A stretch of DNA of 44,156 nucleotides from Comamonadaceae bacterium (GTDB lineage: Bacteria; Pseudomonadota; Gammaproteobacteria; Burkholderiales; Burkholderiaceae_C): positions 1 through 44,156 of the forward strand of contig CANFJF010000028.1 in assembly GCA_947447355.1 (NCBI GenBank), given 5' to 3'. The notes under the pieces were generated by a model. It was not told the DNA's origin. It did not search any database and saw only the letters and a program-made list of their open reading frames with translations. The translations under genes were made by a program, and so were the position numbers. Positions 36,243-42,674 of this stretch are shown piece after piece. Positions within the stretch are counted from its first letter, which is position 1, and each line of letters starts with the position of its first letter.

Positions 36243-37670
36243 TCAGTTGAATCGCACGTAGTCGAAGTCCACTGGCTGGCGGTTGATGCCCATGACGGGT
36301 GGCGAGATCCAGTTGGCGAACTTGCCTGGCTCGACCACGCGGCCCATCAGGCTGGCGACGTAAGCGCGGTCTTGCAGCGACGGCAACCACTCGCCAACTT
36401 GCGCTTTCCATTCGGGCAGGCTCAGCACGCGACCCTCTGGCGAGACCTTGACGCCGGACAGGGCACCGATGTTGCGGTTGAAGGCCTTGTGCGGCACTTT
36501 CATGCGCGTTGGAATGCCAGCTTTTTCCAGCACCTTGTTCCAACGCTCGACACCAGCGACCGAGTCCTTGATGTAGTCATCGCGCAGCACTTCGTTGAGC
36601 GCGTTGAGCATCGGCACTTCTTTTTCGACCAATTGGCCGTCGCGGGCTTCAAGGACTTTGTACGTCTGACCCTTGAGGACATGGTCATCGACGCGCTTGC
36701 CTTCTTCGTAGCGGCCTTTGATGCCGGTGCTGTAGAAGGTGGCGGCGTTGCTCGACTCGTCAGCGCCAAACAAGTCAATGGTCACGCTGAAGTGGAAGTT
36801 GATGTAACGCTGGATGGTCGGCAGGTCGATCACGCCAGCGGCACGCAGCTTGTTGACGTCGTCGGTCTTGAGCTCATTCATTTTTTGCGCGGTGCGTGAG
36901 ATCACGCGGCTGATGCCGCTCTCGCCGACAAACATGTGGTGGGCCTCTTCGGTCAGCATGAACTTGGAGGTTCGTGCCAGCGGGTCAAAAGAACTTTCGG
37001 CCAAGGCACACAGCTGGAACTTGCCGTCACGGTCGGTGAAGTACGTGAACATGAAGAAGCTCAGCCAATCGGGTGTCTGTTCATTGAAGGCAGCCAGAAT
37101 GCGCGGGTTGTTCTCGTCACCGCTGCGACGCTCCAACAGGCCCTCGGCTTCTTCACGGCCGTCACGGCCAAAGTGCTTGTGCAGCAAATACACCATGGCC
37201 CACAAATGGCGGCCTTCTTCGACGTTGATCTGGAACAGGTTGCGCAGGTCGTACATGCTCGGTGCGGTCAGGCCCAGGTGGCGCTGCTGCTCGACCGAAG
37301 CCGGCTCGGTGTCACCTTGCGTGACGATGATGCGGCGCAGGTTGGCGCGGTGTTCACCGGGCACGTCTTGCCAGGCTTTTTCGCCTTTGTGGTCGCCAAA
37401 GTGAATGGTGCGGTCGGCCTCGCCCGGGTTCAGAAAAATGCCCCAGCGGTAGTCGCGCATTTTGACGTGGCCAAACTGGGCCCAGCCTTGCGGGTCCACG
37501 CTGACAGCGGTGCGCAGGTAAACCTCGGAGTCGGTCGAGCCGACGGGGCCGACGTCGTCCCACCAGTTGATGAAGTTGGGCTGCCACTGCTCCAGTGCGC
37601 GCTGCAGGGTGCGGTCTTCGCTGAGGTTGACGTTGTTAGGGATTTTTTCGCTGTAGTTGATACCGGACAT
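36243..37670 (-). CDS. boxB: Benzoyl-CoA 2,3-epoxidase oxygenase subunit BoxB
   Basis: Diiron oxygenase that makes 2,3-epoxybenzoyl-CoA with O2 and electrons from BoxA. The product is 475 aa, the family length. Ferritin-like diiron ligand motifs are visible: Glu122 region (TQGDTEPASVEQQ), VEEGRHLWAMVYLL with Glu152 and His155, and TEEAHHMFVGESG with the second Glu/His set; positions agree with known BoxB within about two residues. I chose the start MSGINYSEK (ATG 37670) with GGAGA upstream; in-frame upstream codons lie in the gap. It is second in the boxCBA unit, preceded by a terminator-like hairpin. Confidence 0.96.
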   Translation of the reverse strand: MSGINYSEKIPNNVNLSEDRTLQRALEQWQPNFINWWDDVGPVGSTDSEVYLRTAVSVDPQGWAQFGHVKMRDYRWGIFLNPGEADRTIHFGDHKGEKAWQDVPGEHRANLRRIIVTQGDTEPASVEQQRHLGLTAPSMYDLRNLFQINVEEGRHLWAMVYLLHKHFGRDGREEAEGLLERRSGDENNPRILAAFNEQTPDWLSFFMFTYFTDRDGKFQLCALAESSFDPLARTSKFMLTEEAHHMFVGESGISRVISRTAQKMNELKTDDVNKLRAAGVIDLPTIQRYINFHFSVTIDLFGADESSNAATFYSTGIKGRYEEGKRVDDHVLKGQTYKVLEARDGQLVEKEVPMLNALNEVLRDDYIKDSVAGVERWNKVLEKAGIPTRMKVPHKAFNRNIGALSGVKVSPEGRVLSLPEWKAQVGEWLPSLQDRAYVASLMGRVVEPGKFANWISPPVMGINRQPVDFDYVRFN

Positions 37671-37683
37671 GAGAGTCTCCAAT

Positions 37684-37722
37684 AAAAAAAGGTCTGCAAC
37701 GGTGGAAGAAGTTCGGTTGCAG
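37684..37722 (-). terminator. Terminator-like hairpin between boxC and boxB (possible attenuator)
   Basis: On the minus strand CTGCAAC and GTTGCAG form a perfect 7-bp stem with a 15-nt loop, then ACC and seven Ts. It lies 35 bp after the boxC stop and 14 bp before the boxB start. The stem is short, so partial termination or mRNA processing is more likely than a full stop. It would lower boxB output relative to boxC. Confidence 0.5.
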
Positions 37723-37757
37723 CGCGCCACCAGAGATACGCTGCACAACTGTCATTT

Positions 37758-39422
37758 TTAGACGCGGTTCCAGTCGAACTGGGCTTTGTCACCTTTGCCG
37801 TAGACCTTCAAGGCACCTTTTTCACCCACAGCATTAGGACGCTGGAAGATCCAATTTTGCCAAGCCGTCAGGCGGCCAAAAATGCGCGTGAACATATTCT
37901 CGGGCCCGTTGAAGCGCAGGTTGGCTTCGAGGCCGGTCAAGGCATCCGGCGACATCGAGACGCGCTCTTCAATCGCGATGCGGACTTCGTCGGTCCAATC
38001 GATATCGTCCGGGTTTGACGTGACGAGGCCAACCGCAAAAGCGGCGTCGGCATCGAGTGGCTGACCAGCTTTGGCGCGCACAGCATCTAAGGCCGGCGGC
38101 TCGTCATAAAAGCGGCGACCCAGTCGGCTCTGCTCGGTAACCATCGGGAACAAACCAAAGTTGCTGTCGCCCACGGTGATCGAAGGTGCTTTTGCCTCGT
38201 CGTCCGGCAGAGCCAACATGTAGCTGCGGTCGCAAGCCAGCGCGAGTTCAAGGAAGGAACCAGCGAAGCACGAACCCGGCTCGATCAAGGCAAACAAACT
38301 GCGCGACGAGACGTCGAGGCGGCTGAAGGTGCGGCGCATCAAGCCGATGGTTTCACGCACCAGCCAATGGTTTTGGTGCGCCATCAACACCGCGTCGCTG
38401 GCCAGCACGGCTGCGGCATCGCCTTCGGTTTTGATCAGCCAGACGCCGATGTCGAGTTCGTTGGTGCGCATCTGCAAAATAGCGTCTTCGAGTTCGCGGG
38501 CCATGGCCAACGGGAACCAGTCGGCACCGGCTTTTTCGATGGTGGCGATGTCAGTCGGTTGTGCACTGCTCGGGCTTTTGACGGTGAAGGTGGCGGTGCG
38601 TTTCGCACGCTCAATCTCAACGCTGACATATTGATAACGCAAGGCGTCAGCTTCAACCGTGCGTTTCAGCGGTGTCATCGTCACGCCTTGGCCGTTGGCA
38701 GGGCGATCGCTTTGGGCGGCCAATTGCAGCGCGCGTTCTTGTACTTTTTGAGCGAACACGGCGGTCTTGGCAATGCTGTCCACCAAGCGCCAGTCCACCG
38801 CTTTCTGACCGCGCACGCCTTCAACGCTGGTGCAGAAAATATCGGCCAAGTCGTGGCGCACGTGGCGCTTGTCCGTCACGCGGGTCAGACCGCCGGTGCC
38901 GGGCAGCACGCCGAGCAAAGGCACTTCAGGCAGGCTGACAGCGCTGGAGCGGTCGTCGACCAAAATGATTTCGTCGCAAGCCAAGGCCAGCTCGTAGCCA
39001 CCGCCAGCGCAAGCGCCGTTCACAGCGGCCAGAAACTTCAAGCCGCTGTGCTTGGAGGAGTCCTCCAAGCCGTTGCGGGTCTCGTTGGTGAATTTGCAGA
39101 AATTGACTTTCCAGGCATGGCTGCTGACGCCCAGCATGAAGATGTTGGCGCCGGAGCAAAACACCTTGTCTTTGGCACTGGTGACCACCACGGTGCGCAC
39201 TTCAGGGTGTTCAAAACGGATACGGCTGACAGCATCATTGAGTTCAATGTCGACACCGAGGTCGTAGCTGTTCAGCTTGAGCTTGTAGCCCGGACGCAAA
39301 CCCGCGTTCTCGTCGATGTCCACCGCCAGCGTGGCCACGGGGCCGTTGAAACTGAGCTTGAGGTGTTTGTACTGGGTCGGGTCGGTTTGGTATTCGACGC
39401 GCGGTGCAAGGGCTGTGGTCAT
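37758..39422 (-). CDS. boxC: 2,3-epoxybenzoyl-CoA dihydrolase BoxC
   Basis: Crotonase-fold enzyme that hydrolytically opens the ring of 2,3-epoxybenzoyl-CoA to 3,4-dehydroadipyl-CoA semialdehyde and formate. The 554-aa length and double-crotonase layout match known BoxC: VEYQTDPTQYKHLKLSFNG start, VFCSGANIFMLGVSSHAWKVNF, AAVNGACAGGGYELALACDE (oxyanion region) and PGSCFAGSFLELALACDRSY in the second half. Start ATG 39422 is preferred: GGAG is 8 nt upstream; an ATG at 39428 is too close to it. It is the first gene of boxCBA-maoC and has a clear promoter and operator upstream. Confidence 0.96.
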   Translation of the reverse strand: MTTALAPRVEYQTDPTQYKHLKLSFNGPVATLAVDIDENAGLRPGYKLKLNSYDLGVDIELNDAVSRIRFEHPEVRTVVVTSAKDKVFCSGANIFMLGVSSHAWKVNFCKFTNETRNGLEDSSKHSGLKFLAAVNGACAGGGYELALACDEIILVDDRSSAVSLPEVPLLGVLPGTGGLTRVTDKRHVRHDLADIFCTSVEGVRGQKAVDWRLVDSIAKTAVFAQKVQERALQLAAQSDRPANGQGVTMTPLKRTVEADALRYQYVSVEIERAKRTATFTVKSPSSAQPTDIATIEKAGADWFPLAMARELEDAILQMRTNELDIGVWLIKTEGDAAAVLASDAVLMAHQNHWLVRETIGLMRRTFSRLDVSSRSLFALIEPGSCFAGSFLELALACDRSYMLALPDDEAKAPSITVGDSNFGLFPMVTEQSRLGRRFYDEPPALDAVRAKAGQPLDADAAFAVGLVTSNPDDIDWTDEVRIAIEERVSMSPDALTGLEANLRFNGPENMFTRIFGRLTAWQNWIFQRPNAVGEKGALKVYGKGDKAQFDWNRV

Positions 39423-39450
39423 GAACATATCTCCGTCGTGCTGATGGGGA

Positions 39451-39464
39451 TGCAAAAAAATGCA
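39451..39464. promoter_or_regulatory. BoxR-type operator TGCA-N6-TGCA in the boxC leader
   Basis: TGCA, six A, TGCA: an exact match to the TGCA-N6-TGCA operator described for BoxR in Azoarcus. It lies 29-42 nt upstream of the boxC start, roughly 16-30 nt downstream of the predicted transcription start, so a bound repressor would block elongation. Confidence 0.75.
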
Positions 39465-39471
39465 CCTTTTG

Positions 39472-39509
39472 AAATTCTTAATGTGAATAATAATGCACGT
39501 TAAGAATTT
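39472..39509. promoter_or_regulatory. Ten-bp inverted repeat spanning the boxC -10 region
   Basis: AAATTCTTAA (39472-39481) and TTAAGAATTT (39500-39509) are exact inverted repeats around 18 nt that contain the predicted -10 hexamer. It may be an operator for a second regulator or a stem. Confidence 0.5.
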
Positions 39510-39516
39510 TGGTCAA
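39487..39516 (-). promoter_or_regulatory. Predicted sigma-70 promoter of boxCBA
   Basis: -35 TTGACC (39516-39511), 18-nt spacer, -10 TATTAT (39492-39487), on the minus strand; predicted start near 39480. The bases just upstream form GGCA-N6-TGCT (39529-39516), a degenerate BoxR box overlapping the -35. AGTGCTTGAC here is identical to the -35 region of the divergent promoter at 40478. Confidence 0.65.
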
Positions 39517-39542
39517 GCACTTTTTTGCCTATTTACAAAAAA

Positions 39543-40436
39543 TCAAGCCGGCAGCTGCAATAGATCCCGAACTTGGCTGCGCAGCAGCGCAAAAGAAGAT
39601 GCCAAACCTTGCGCACTGGTGTTGAGGGTGAGTTGGGCTTTCGAGTAAAAAGCCGCGCGGCCCGCCAGAATGCCTTTCAGGTCTTCCATCGCCTCTTTGC
39701 TGGCCGCCATCGGCCGTGTGTCGCCTTGGGCCAGCACGCGGTTCATGTGATCTTCCGGATCGGCCTGCAACCACACGGTGGTGCAGTGGCTGAGCAATTG
39801 GTTGAAGGTCGCCGGGTCGGACACCAAGCCGCCTGGGGTGGCGATCACCGCCTCGGGGTAAATCTGGATCGCCTCTTCCATGGCGCGGCGCTCATAGCGT
39901 CGGTAGGCATTTTGACCGTACAAAGCCTGAATTTCCGCAACGCTACAGCCGGCAAATTTCTCGATCTCGCGGCTCAGCTCGACAAAGGGAAAGCCGAGGT
40001 CTTCCGCCAACATCTGACCTAAGGCCGACTTGCCAGCACCGCGCAGTCCGATCAGTGCCACCCGCGTGCTAGCCACACCTGACGCCCCCCCGCCAGTGCC
40101 CAGCAGCTCGCCCAAAGCAATGCGGGCGCGGCGCAGGTCGGCTTCGCCCCGCCGCTCCAGCAGTTCTCTGATCAGCAGCCATTCCGGCGACAGCGTGGTG
40201 ACGTCGCCGATCAGCTCGGCCAAGCTGCATTGCAAAGCGCCAGCCACCTGCAGCAACACCAGGATAGAGGCGTTGCCTTCGCCGTATTCCAGATTGGCCA
40301 GATGACGCTCCGACACCTCAGCGGCGATCGAAACGGCTTTGCGGGTCATGCCGCGGCGGGCCCGCAAGCCACGCACGCGCTCCCCCAAAGCCACCAAAAA
40401 TGGGTTCTTCCCGCTGTCTTCGGTCTTGTCTGGCAT
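39543..40436 (-). CDS. boxR: BoxR, XRE-family regulator with shikimate-kinase-like domain
   Basis: Transcriptional regulator of the box genes; in Azoarcus the homologue represses them and is released by benzoyl-CoA. The 297-aa protein has an N-terminal XRE helix-turn-helix (residues about 20-75: ALGERVRGLRARRGMTRKAV, SERHLANLEYGEGNASI) and a C-terminal shikimate-kinase-like P-loop domain (LIGLRGAGKSALGQML, ATPGGLVSDPATFN) that forms the ligand pocket. I use the ATG at 40436. A GTG at 40484 is in frame, but it would place the predicted operator inside the coding region. The gene reads toward boxC. Confidence 0.93.
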   Translation of the reverse strand: MPDKTEDSGKNPFLVALGERVRGLRARRGMTRKAVSIAAEVSERHLANLEYGEGNASILVLLQVAGALQCSLAELIGDVTTLSPEWLLIRELLERRGEADLRRARIALGELLGTGGGASGVASTRVALIGLRGAGKSALGQMLAEDLGFPFVELSREIEKFAGCSVAEIQALYGQNAYRRYERRAMEEAIQIYPEAVIATPGGLVSDPATFNQLLSHCTTVWLQADPEDHMNRVLAQGDTRPMAASKEAMEDLKGILAGRAAFYSKAQLTLNTSAQGLASSFALLRSQVRDLLQLPA

Positions 40437-40464
40437 GGGTTGGCTCGGTGTTATCCCTGATATG

Positions 40465-40478
40465 TGCAATATAGTGCT
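40465..40478. promoter_or_regulatory. BoxR-type operator at the boxR / DUF4863-boxD promoter
   Basis: TGCA-atatag-TGCT, one mismatch from TGCA-N6-TGCA. Its last base is the first T of the -35 hexamer of the plus-strand promoter, and it is 29 bp upstream of boxR. A single bound BoxR could therefore control both directions. Confidence 0.65.
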
Positions 40479-40506
40479 TGACACGGCGCTCTAGGCGCTT
40501 TATCGT
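40478..40506 (+). promoter_or_regulatory. Predicted sigma-70 promoter of the DUF4863-boxD-ligase unit
   Basis: -35 TTGACA (40478-40483, consensus), 17-nt spacer, -10 TATCGT (40501-40506, 4 of 6). The leader to the first ATG is about 80 nt. The strong -35 with a weak -10 fits a promoter controlled mainly by repression. Confidence 0.6.
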
Positions 40507-40591
40507 TCAAGCACGCATAATAATTCATGTTGCAAGGCCTGACAAGCAAGGTCTTGAGCACCCACCCTCCCGTGAATGGACGAGTTCCACA

Positions 40592-41056
40592 ATGTCTCAC
40601 CTTGAATTTCGCGAGCACATTGCTCAGCTGACGACGCAACTGGCAGGACGCCCGCTGAATGACGAGCTGGATGTTTGGCTCAATGCCGAGCACGGCCCTG
40701 GCAGCGCCACTTTTACCCAATTGCAGGCGGCCTGCAGCGCCGGCGTCGCCGAGGGCTGGTTGTGCGACCGCGAAGGCGGTGGTTTGAAATACGGGCGGAT
40801 CTTCAAGCCCGCCGACGACCTGCATGGCTTTTCAGTCGATGTGGTCGATATGTCGGATGTCGCCGGGCCGCACCACAGCCACCCGAATGGCGAAATTGAC
40901 TTGATCATGCCGGTGGATGCCAGCGCCTGTTTTGACGGCCAGCCGGCTGGCTGGCTGGTCTGCCCACCGGGCAGCGCTCACCGCCCCACAGTCACCCAAG
41001 GGCGCGCCTTGGTGCTTTATTTGCTGCCTGAAGGCCGTATTGACTTCACCCGTTGA
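40592..41056 (+). CDS. DUF4863 family protein (cupin-like; PnbB-type family)
   Basis: A 154-aa protein of the DUF4863 family, to which I recall 4-hydroxylaminobenzoate lyase (PnbB) belonging. It shows a cupin-like metal site: GPHHSHPNGEIDLIMPVD (His, His, Glu) and PPGSAHRPTV (second His). The start MSHLEFREH has a weak GGACGAG ribosome site. It is the first gene of the unit with boxD (17 bp gap) and the ligase, so it belongs to benzoate metabolism. Its reaction in the box pathway is not known to me; it may act on a benzoate derivative or a pathway by-product. Confidence 0.8.
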   Translation: MSHLEFREHIAQLTTQLAGRPLNDELDVWLNAEHGPGSATFTQLQAACSAGVAEGWLCDREGGGLKYGRIFKPADDLHGFSVDVVDMSDVAGPHHSHPNGEIDLIMPVDASACFDGQPAGWLVCPPGSAHRPTVTQGRALVLYLLPEGRIDFTR

Positions 41057-41073
41057 ATAGAAAAAACACGAAC

Positions 41074-42636
41074 ATGACTGAACTTCTCCCTAATTTCTTG
41101 GCCGGCCGTTGGCAACACGGCAGCGCTGCAGGCACCGAACTGGTCGACCCTGTGCTGGGCACGCCGCTGGTGCGCGTCGACGCCACGGGCATGGACTTGA
41201 CCGAAGCGTTCACCTTTGCCCGCGAGCAAGGCGGCAGCGCCTTGCGCCAGTTGAGCTACCGGCAACGGGCCGCTTTGCTGGTGGAAGTGGGCAAGGTCTT
41301 GCAAGCGAATCGCGAGGCTTATTACGAGATCGCCACCGCCAACAGCGGCACCGTGAAAAACGACACGGCGGTCGACATCGACGGCGGTTTTTTCACGCTC
41401 GGCAGCTACGCCAAGATGGGCGATGCGCTGGGCGATCGGCATCACCTGTTAGACGGCGACAGCGCGCGTCTGGGCAAAGACCCGCTGTTCCAGTCCCAGC
41501 ATGTGATGACGCCAACCCGCGGCGTGGCACTCTTCATCAATGCCTTCAATTTTCCGGCGTGGGGCTTGTGGGAAAAAGCAGCGCCTGCGTTGCTCTCGGG
41601 TGTGCCGGTGATCATCAAACCGGCCACGGCCACCGCTTGGCTCACGCAGCGGATGGTGCAAGACGTGGTGAACGCTGGCGTCTTGCCTGTCGGCGCGCTG
41701 TCCGTCATCTGCGGCAGTTCGGCCGGCTTGCTGGACCAATTGCAAGCCTTTGACGTGGTGTCTTTCACCGGTTCGGCAGAAACCGCCGCGGTCATTCGTT
41801 CGCACCCTGCCGTCACGCAGCGCTCAGTTCGCGTCAACATCGAAGCCGACAGCCTGAACTCAGCGCTGCTGTTGCCGGATGCTGGCGCTGAGGCCCTGGA
41901 GCTGCTGGCCAAAGAAGTGGCCCGCGAAATGACGGTCAAGTCAGGCCAGAAATGCACGGCTATTCGCCGCGTGTTGGTGCCGCAAGCGCTTTACAAAGAG
42001 GCCGCCGCAGCCATCAGCGCCCGGCTGGCTAAAACAACGGTGGGCAACCCGCGCAATGACACGGTGCGCATGGGCGCCCTGGTGAACCGCGCACAATTCA
42101 ACACCGTGCTCGAAGGCTTGGCGCTACTCAAAACCGAAGCCGAAGTGCTGCACGACGGCGCAGCCCATGCGTTGGTCGATTCAGACCCAGCGATCGCTTG
42201 CTGCGTCGGCCCAACCTTGCTGGGACTGCACACGGCGGATGCCAGCGATGCGTCGCGTCATGTGCATGACACCGAGGTCTTTGGCCCCGTCGCCACGCTG
42301 CTGCCTTACCGCGACATCGGCCATGCGCTGGCACTGATTCGACGTGGCCAAGGTTCACTCGTCACATCGCTGTACGGCAGTGACCCAGCGGCACTGGCCA
42401 GCGCAGCGCTGGAACTGGCCGACAGCCATGGCCGCGTGCACATCATCTCGCCCGACGTGGCGGCACTGCACACCGGCCACGGCAACGTGATGCCGCAGTC
42501 GCTGCACGGCGGACCAGGCCGCGCTGGCGGTGGCGAAGAACTGGGCGGCCTGCGCGCACTCAATTTCTATCACCGCCGGAGTGCAGTGCAGGCCAGCACG
42601 GCGGTGCTGGCGCACTTGAAACCTGTCACTGAATAA
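41074..42636 (+). CDS. boxD: 3,4-dehydroadipyl-CoA semialdehyde dehydrogenase BoxD
   Basis: NADP-dependent aldehyde dehydrogenase that oxidises the BoxC product to 3,4-dehydroadipyl-CoA. The 520-aa chain is of the PaaZ-N / BoxD type: NFLAGRWQHG, INAFNFPAWGLWEKAAPALLSG (two pieces), VSFTGSAETAAVI, NIEADSLNSALLLPDAG, catalytic Cys in VKSGQKCTAIRRVLVP and EVFGPVATLLPY. Start ATG 41074 (MTELLPNFL) has only a weak ribosome site; a TTG at 41053 overlaps the previous stop. It lies between the DUF4863 gene and the ligase gene, on the same transcript. Confidence 0.95.
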   Translation: MTELLPNFLAGRWQHGSAAGTELVDPVLGTPLVRVDATGMDLTEAFTFAREQGGSALRQLSYRQRAALLVEVGKVLQANREAYYEIATANSGTVKNDTAVDIDGGFFTLGSYAKMGDALGDRHHLLDGDSARLGKDPLFQSQHVMTPTRGVALFINAFNFPAWGLWEKAAPALLSGVPVIIKPATATAWLTQRMVQDVVNAGVLPVGALSVICGSSAGLLDQLQAFDVVSFTGSAETAAVIRSHPAVTQRSVRVNIEADSLNSALLLPDAGAEALELLAKEVAREMTVKSGQKCTAIRRVLVPQALYKEAAAAISARLAKTTVGNPRNDTVRMGALVNRAQFNTVLEGLALLKTEAEVLHDGAAHALVDSDPAIACCVGPTLLGLHTADASDASRHVHDTEVFGPVATLLPYRDIGHALALIRRGQGSLVTSLYGSDPAALASAALELADSHGRVHIISPDVAALHTGHGNVMPQSLHGGPGRAGGGEELGGLRALNFYHRRSAVQASTAVLAHLKPVTE

Positions 42637-42674
42637 GCGCCTGCCCTGTTAAAAAAGAGATTGAGGAGACAAAC

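Noticed and set aside
34873..36261. Long plus-strand open frame (462 codons) opposite boxA
   Set aside because: It is antisense to a clearly recognised boxA; no family motif and typical shadow composition of high-GC DNA.
38367..39503. Plus-strand open frame (378 codons) opposite boxC
   Set aside because: Antisense shadow of boxC with His/Gln/Val-rich composition and no motif.
40478..40591. N-terminal extension of the DUF4863 protein
   Set aside because: It would start inside the -35 hexamer of the predicted promoter and has Arg-rich sequence unlike the family; the ATG at 40592 starts the conserved part.
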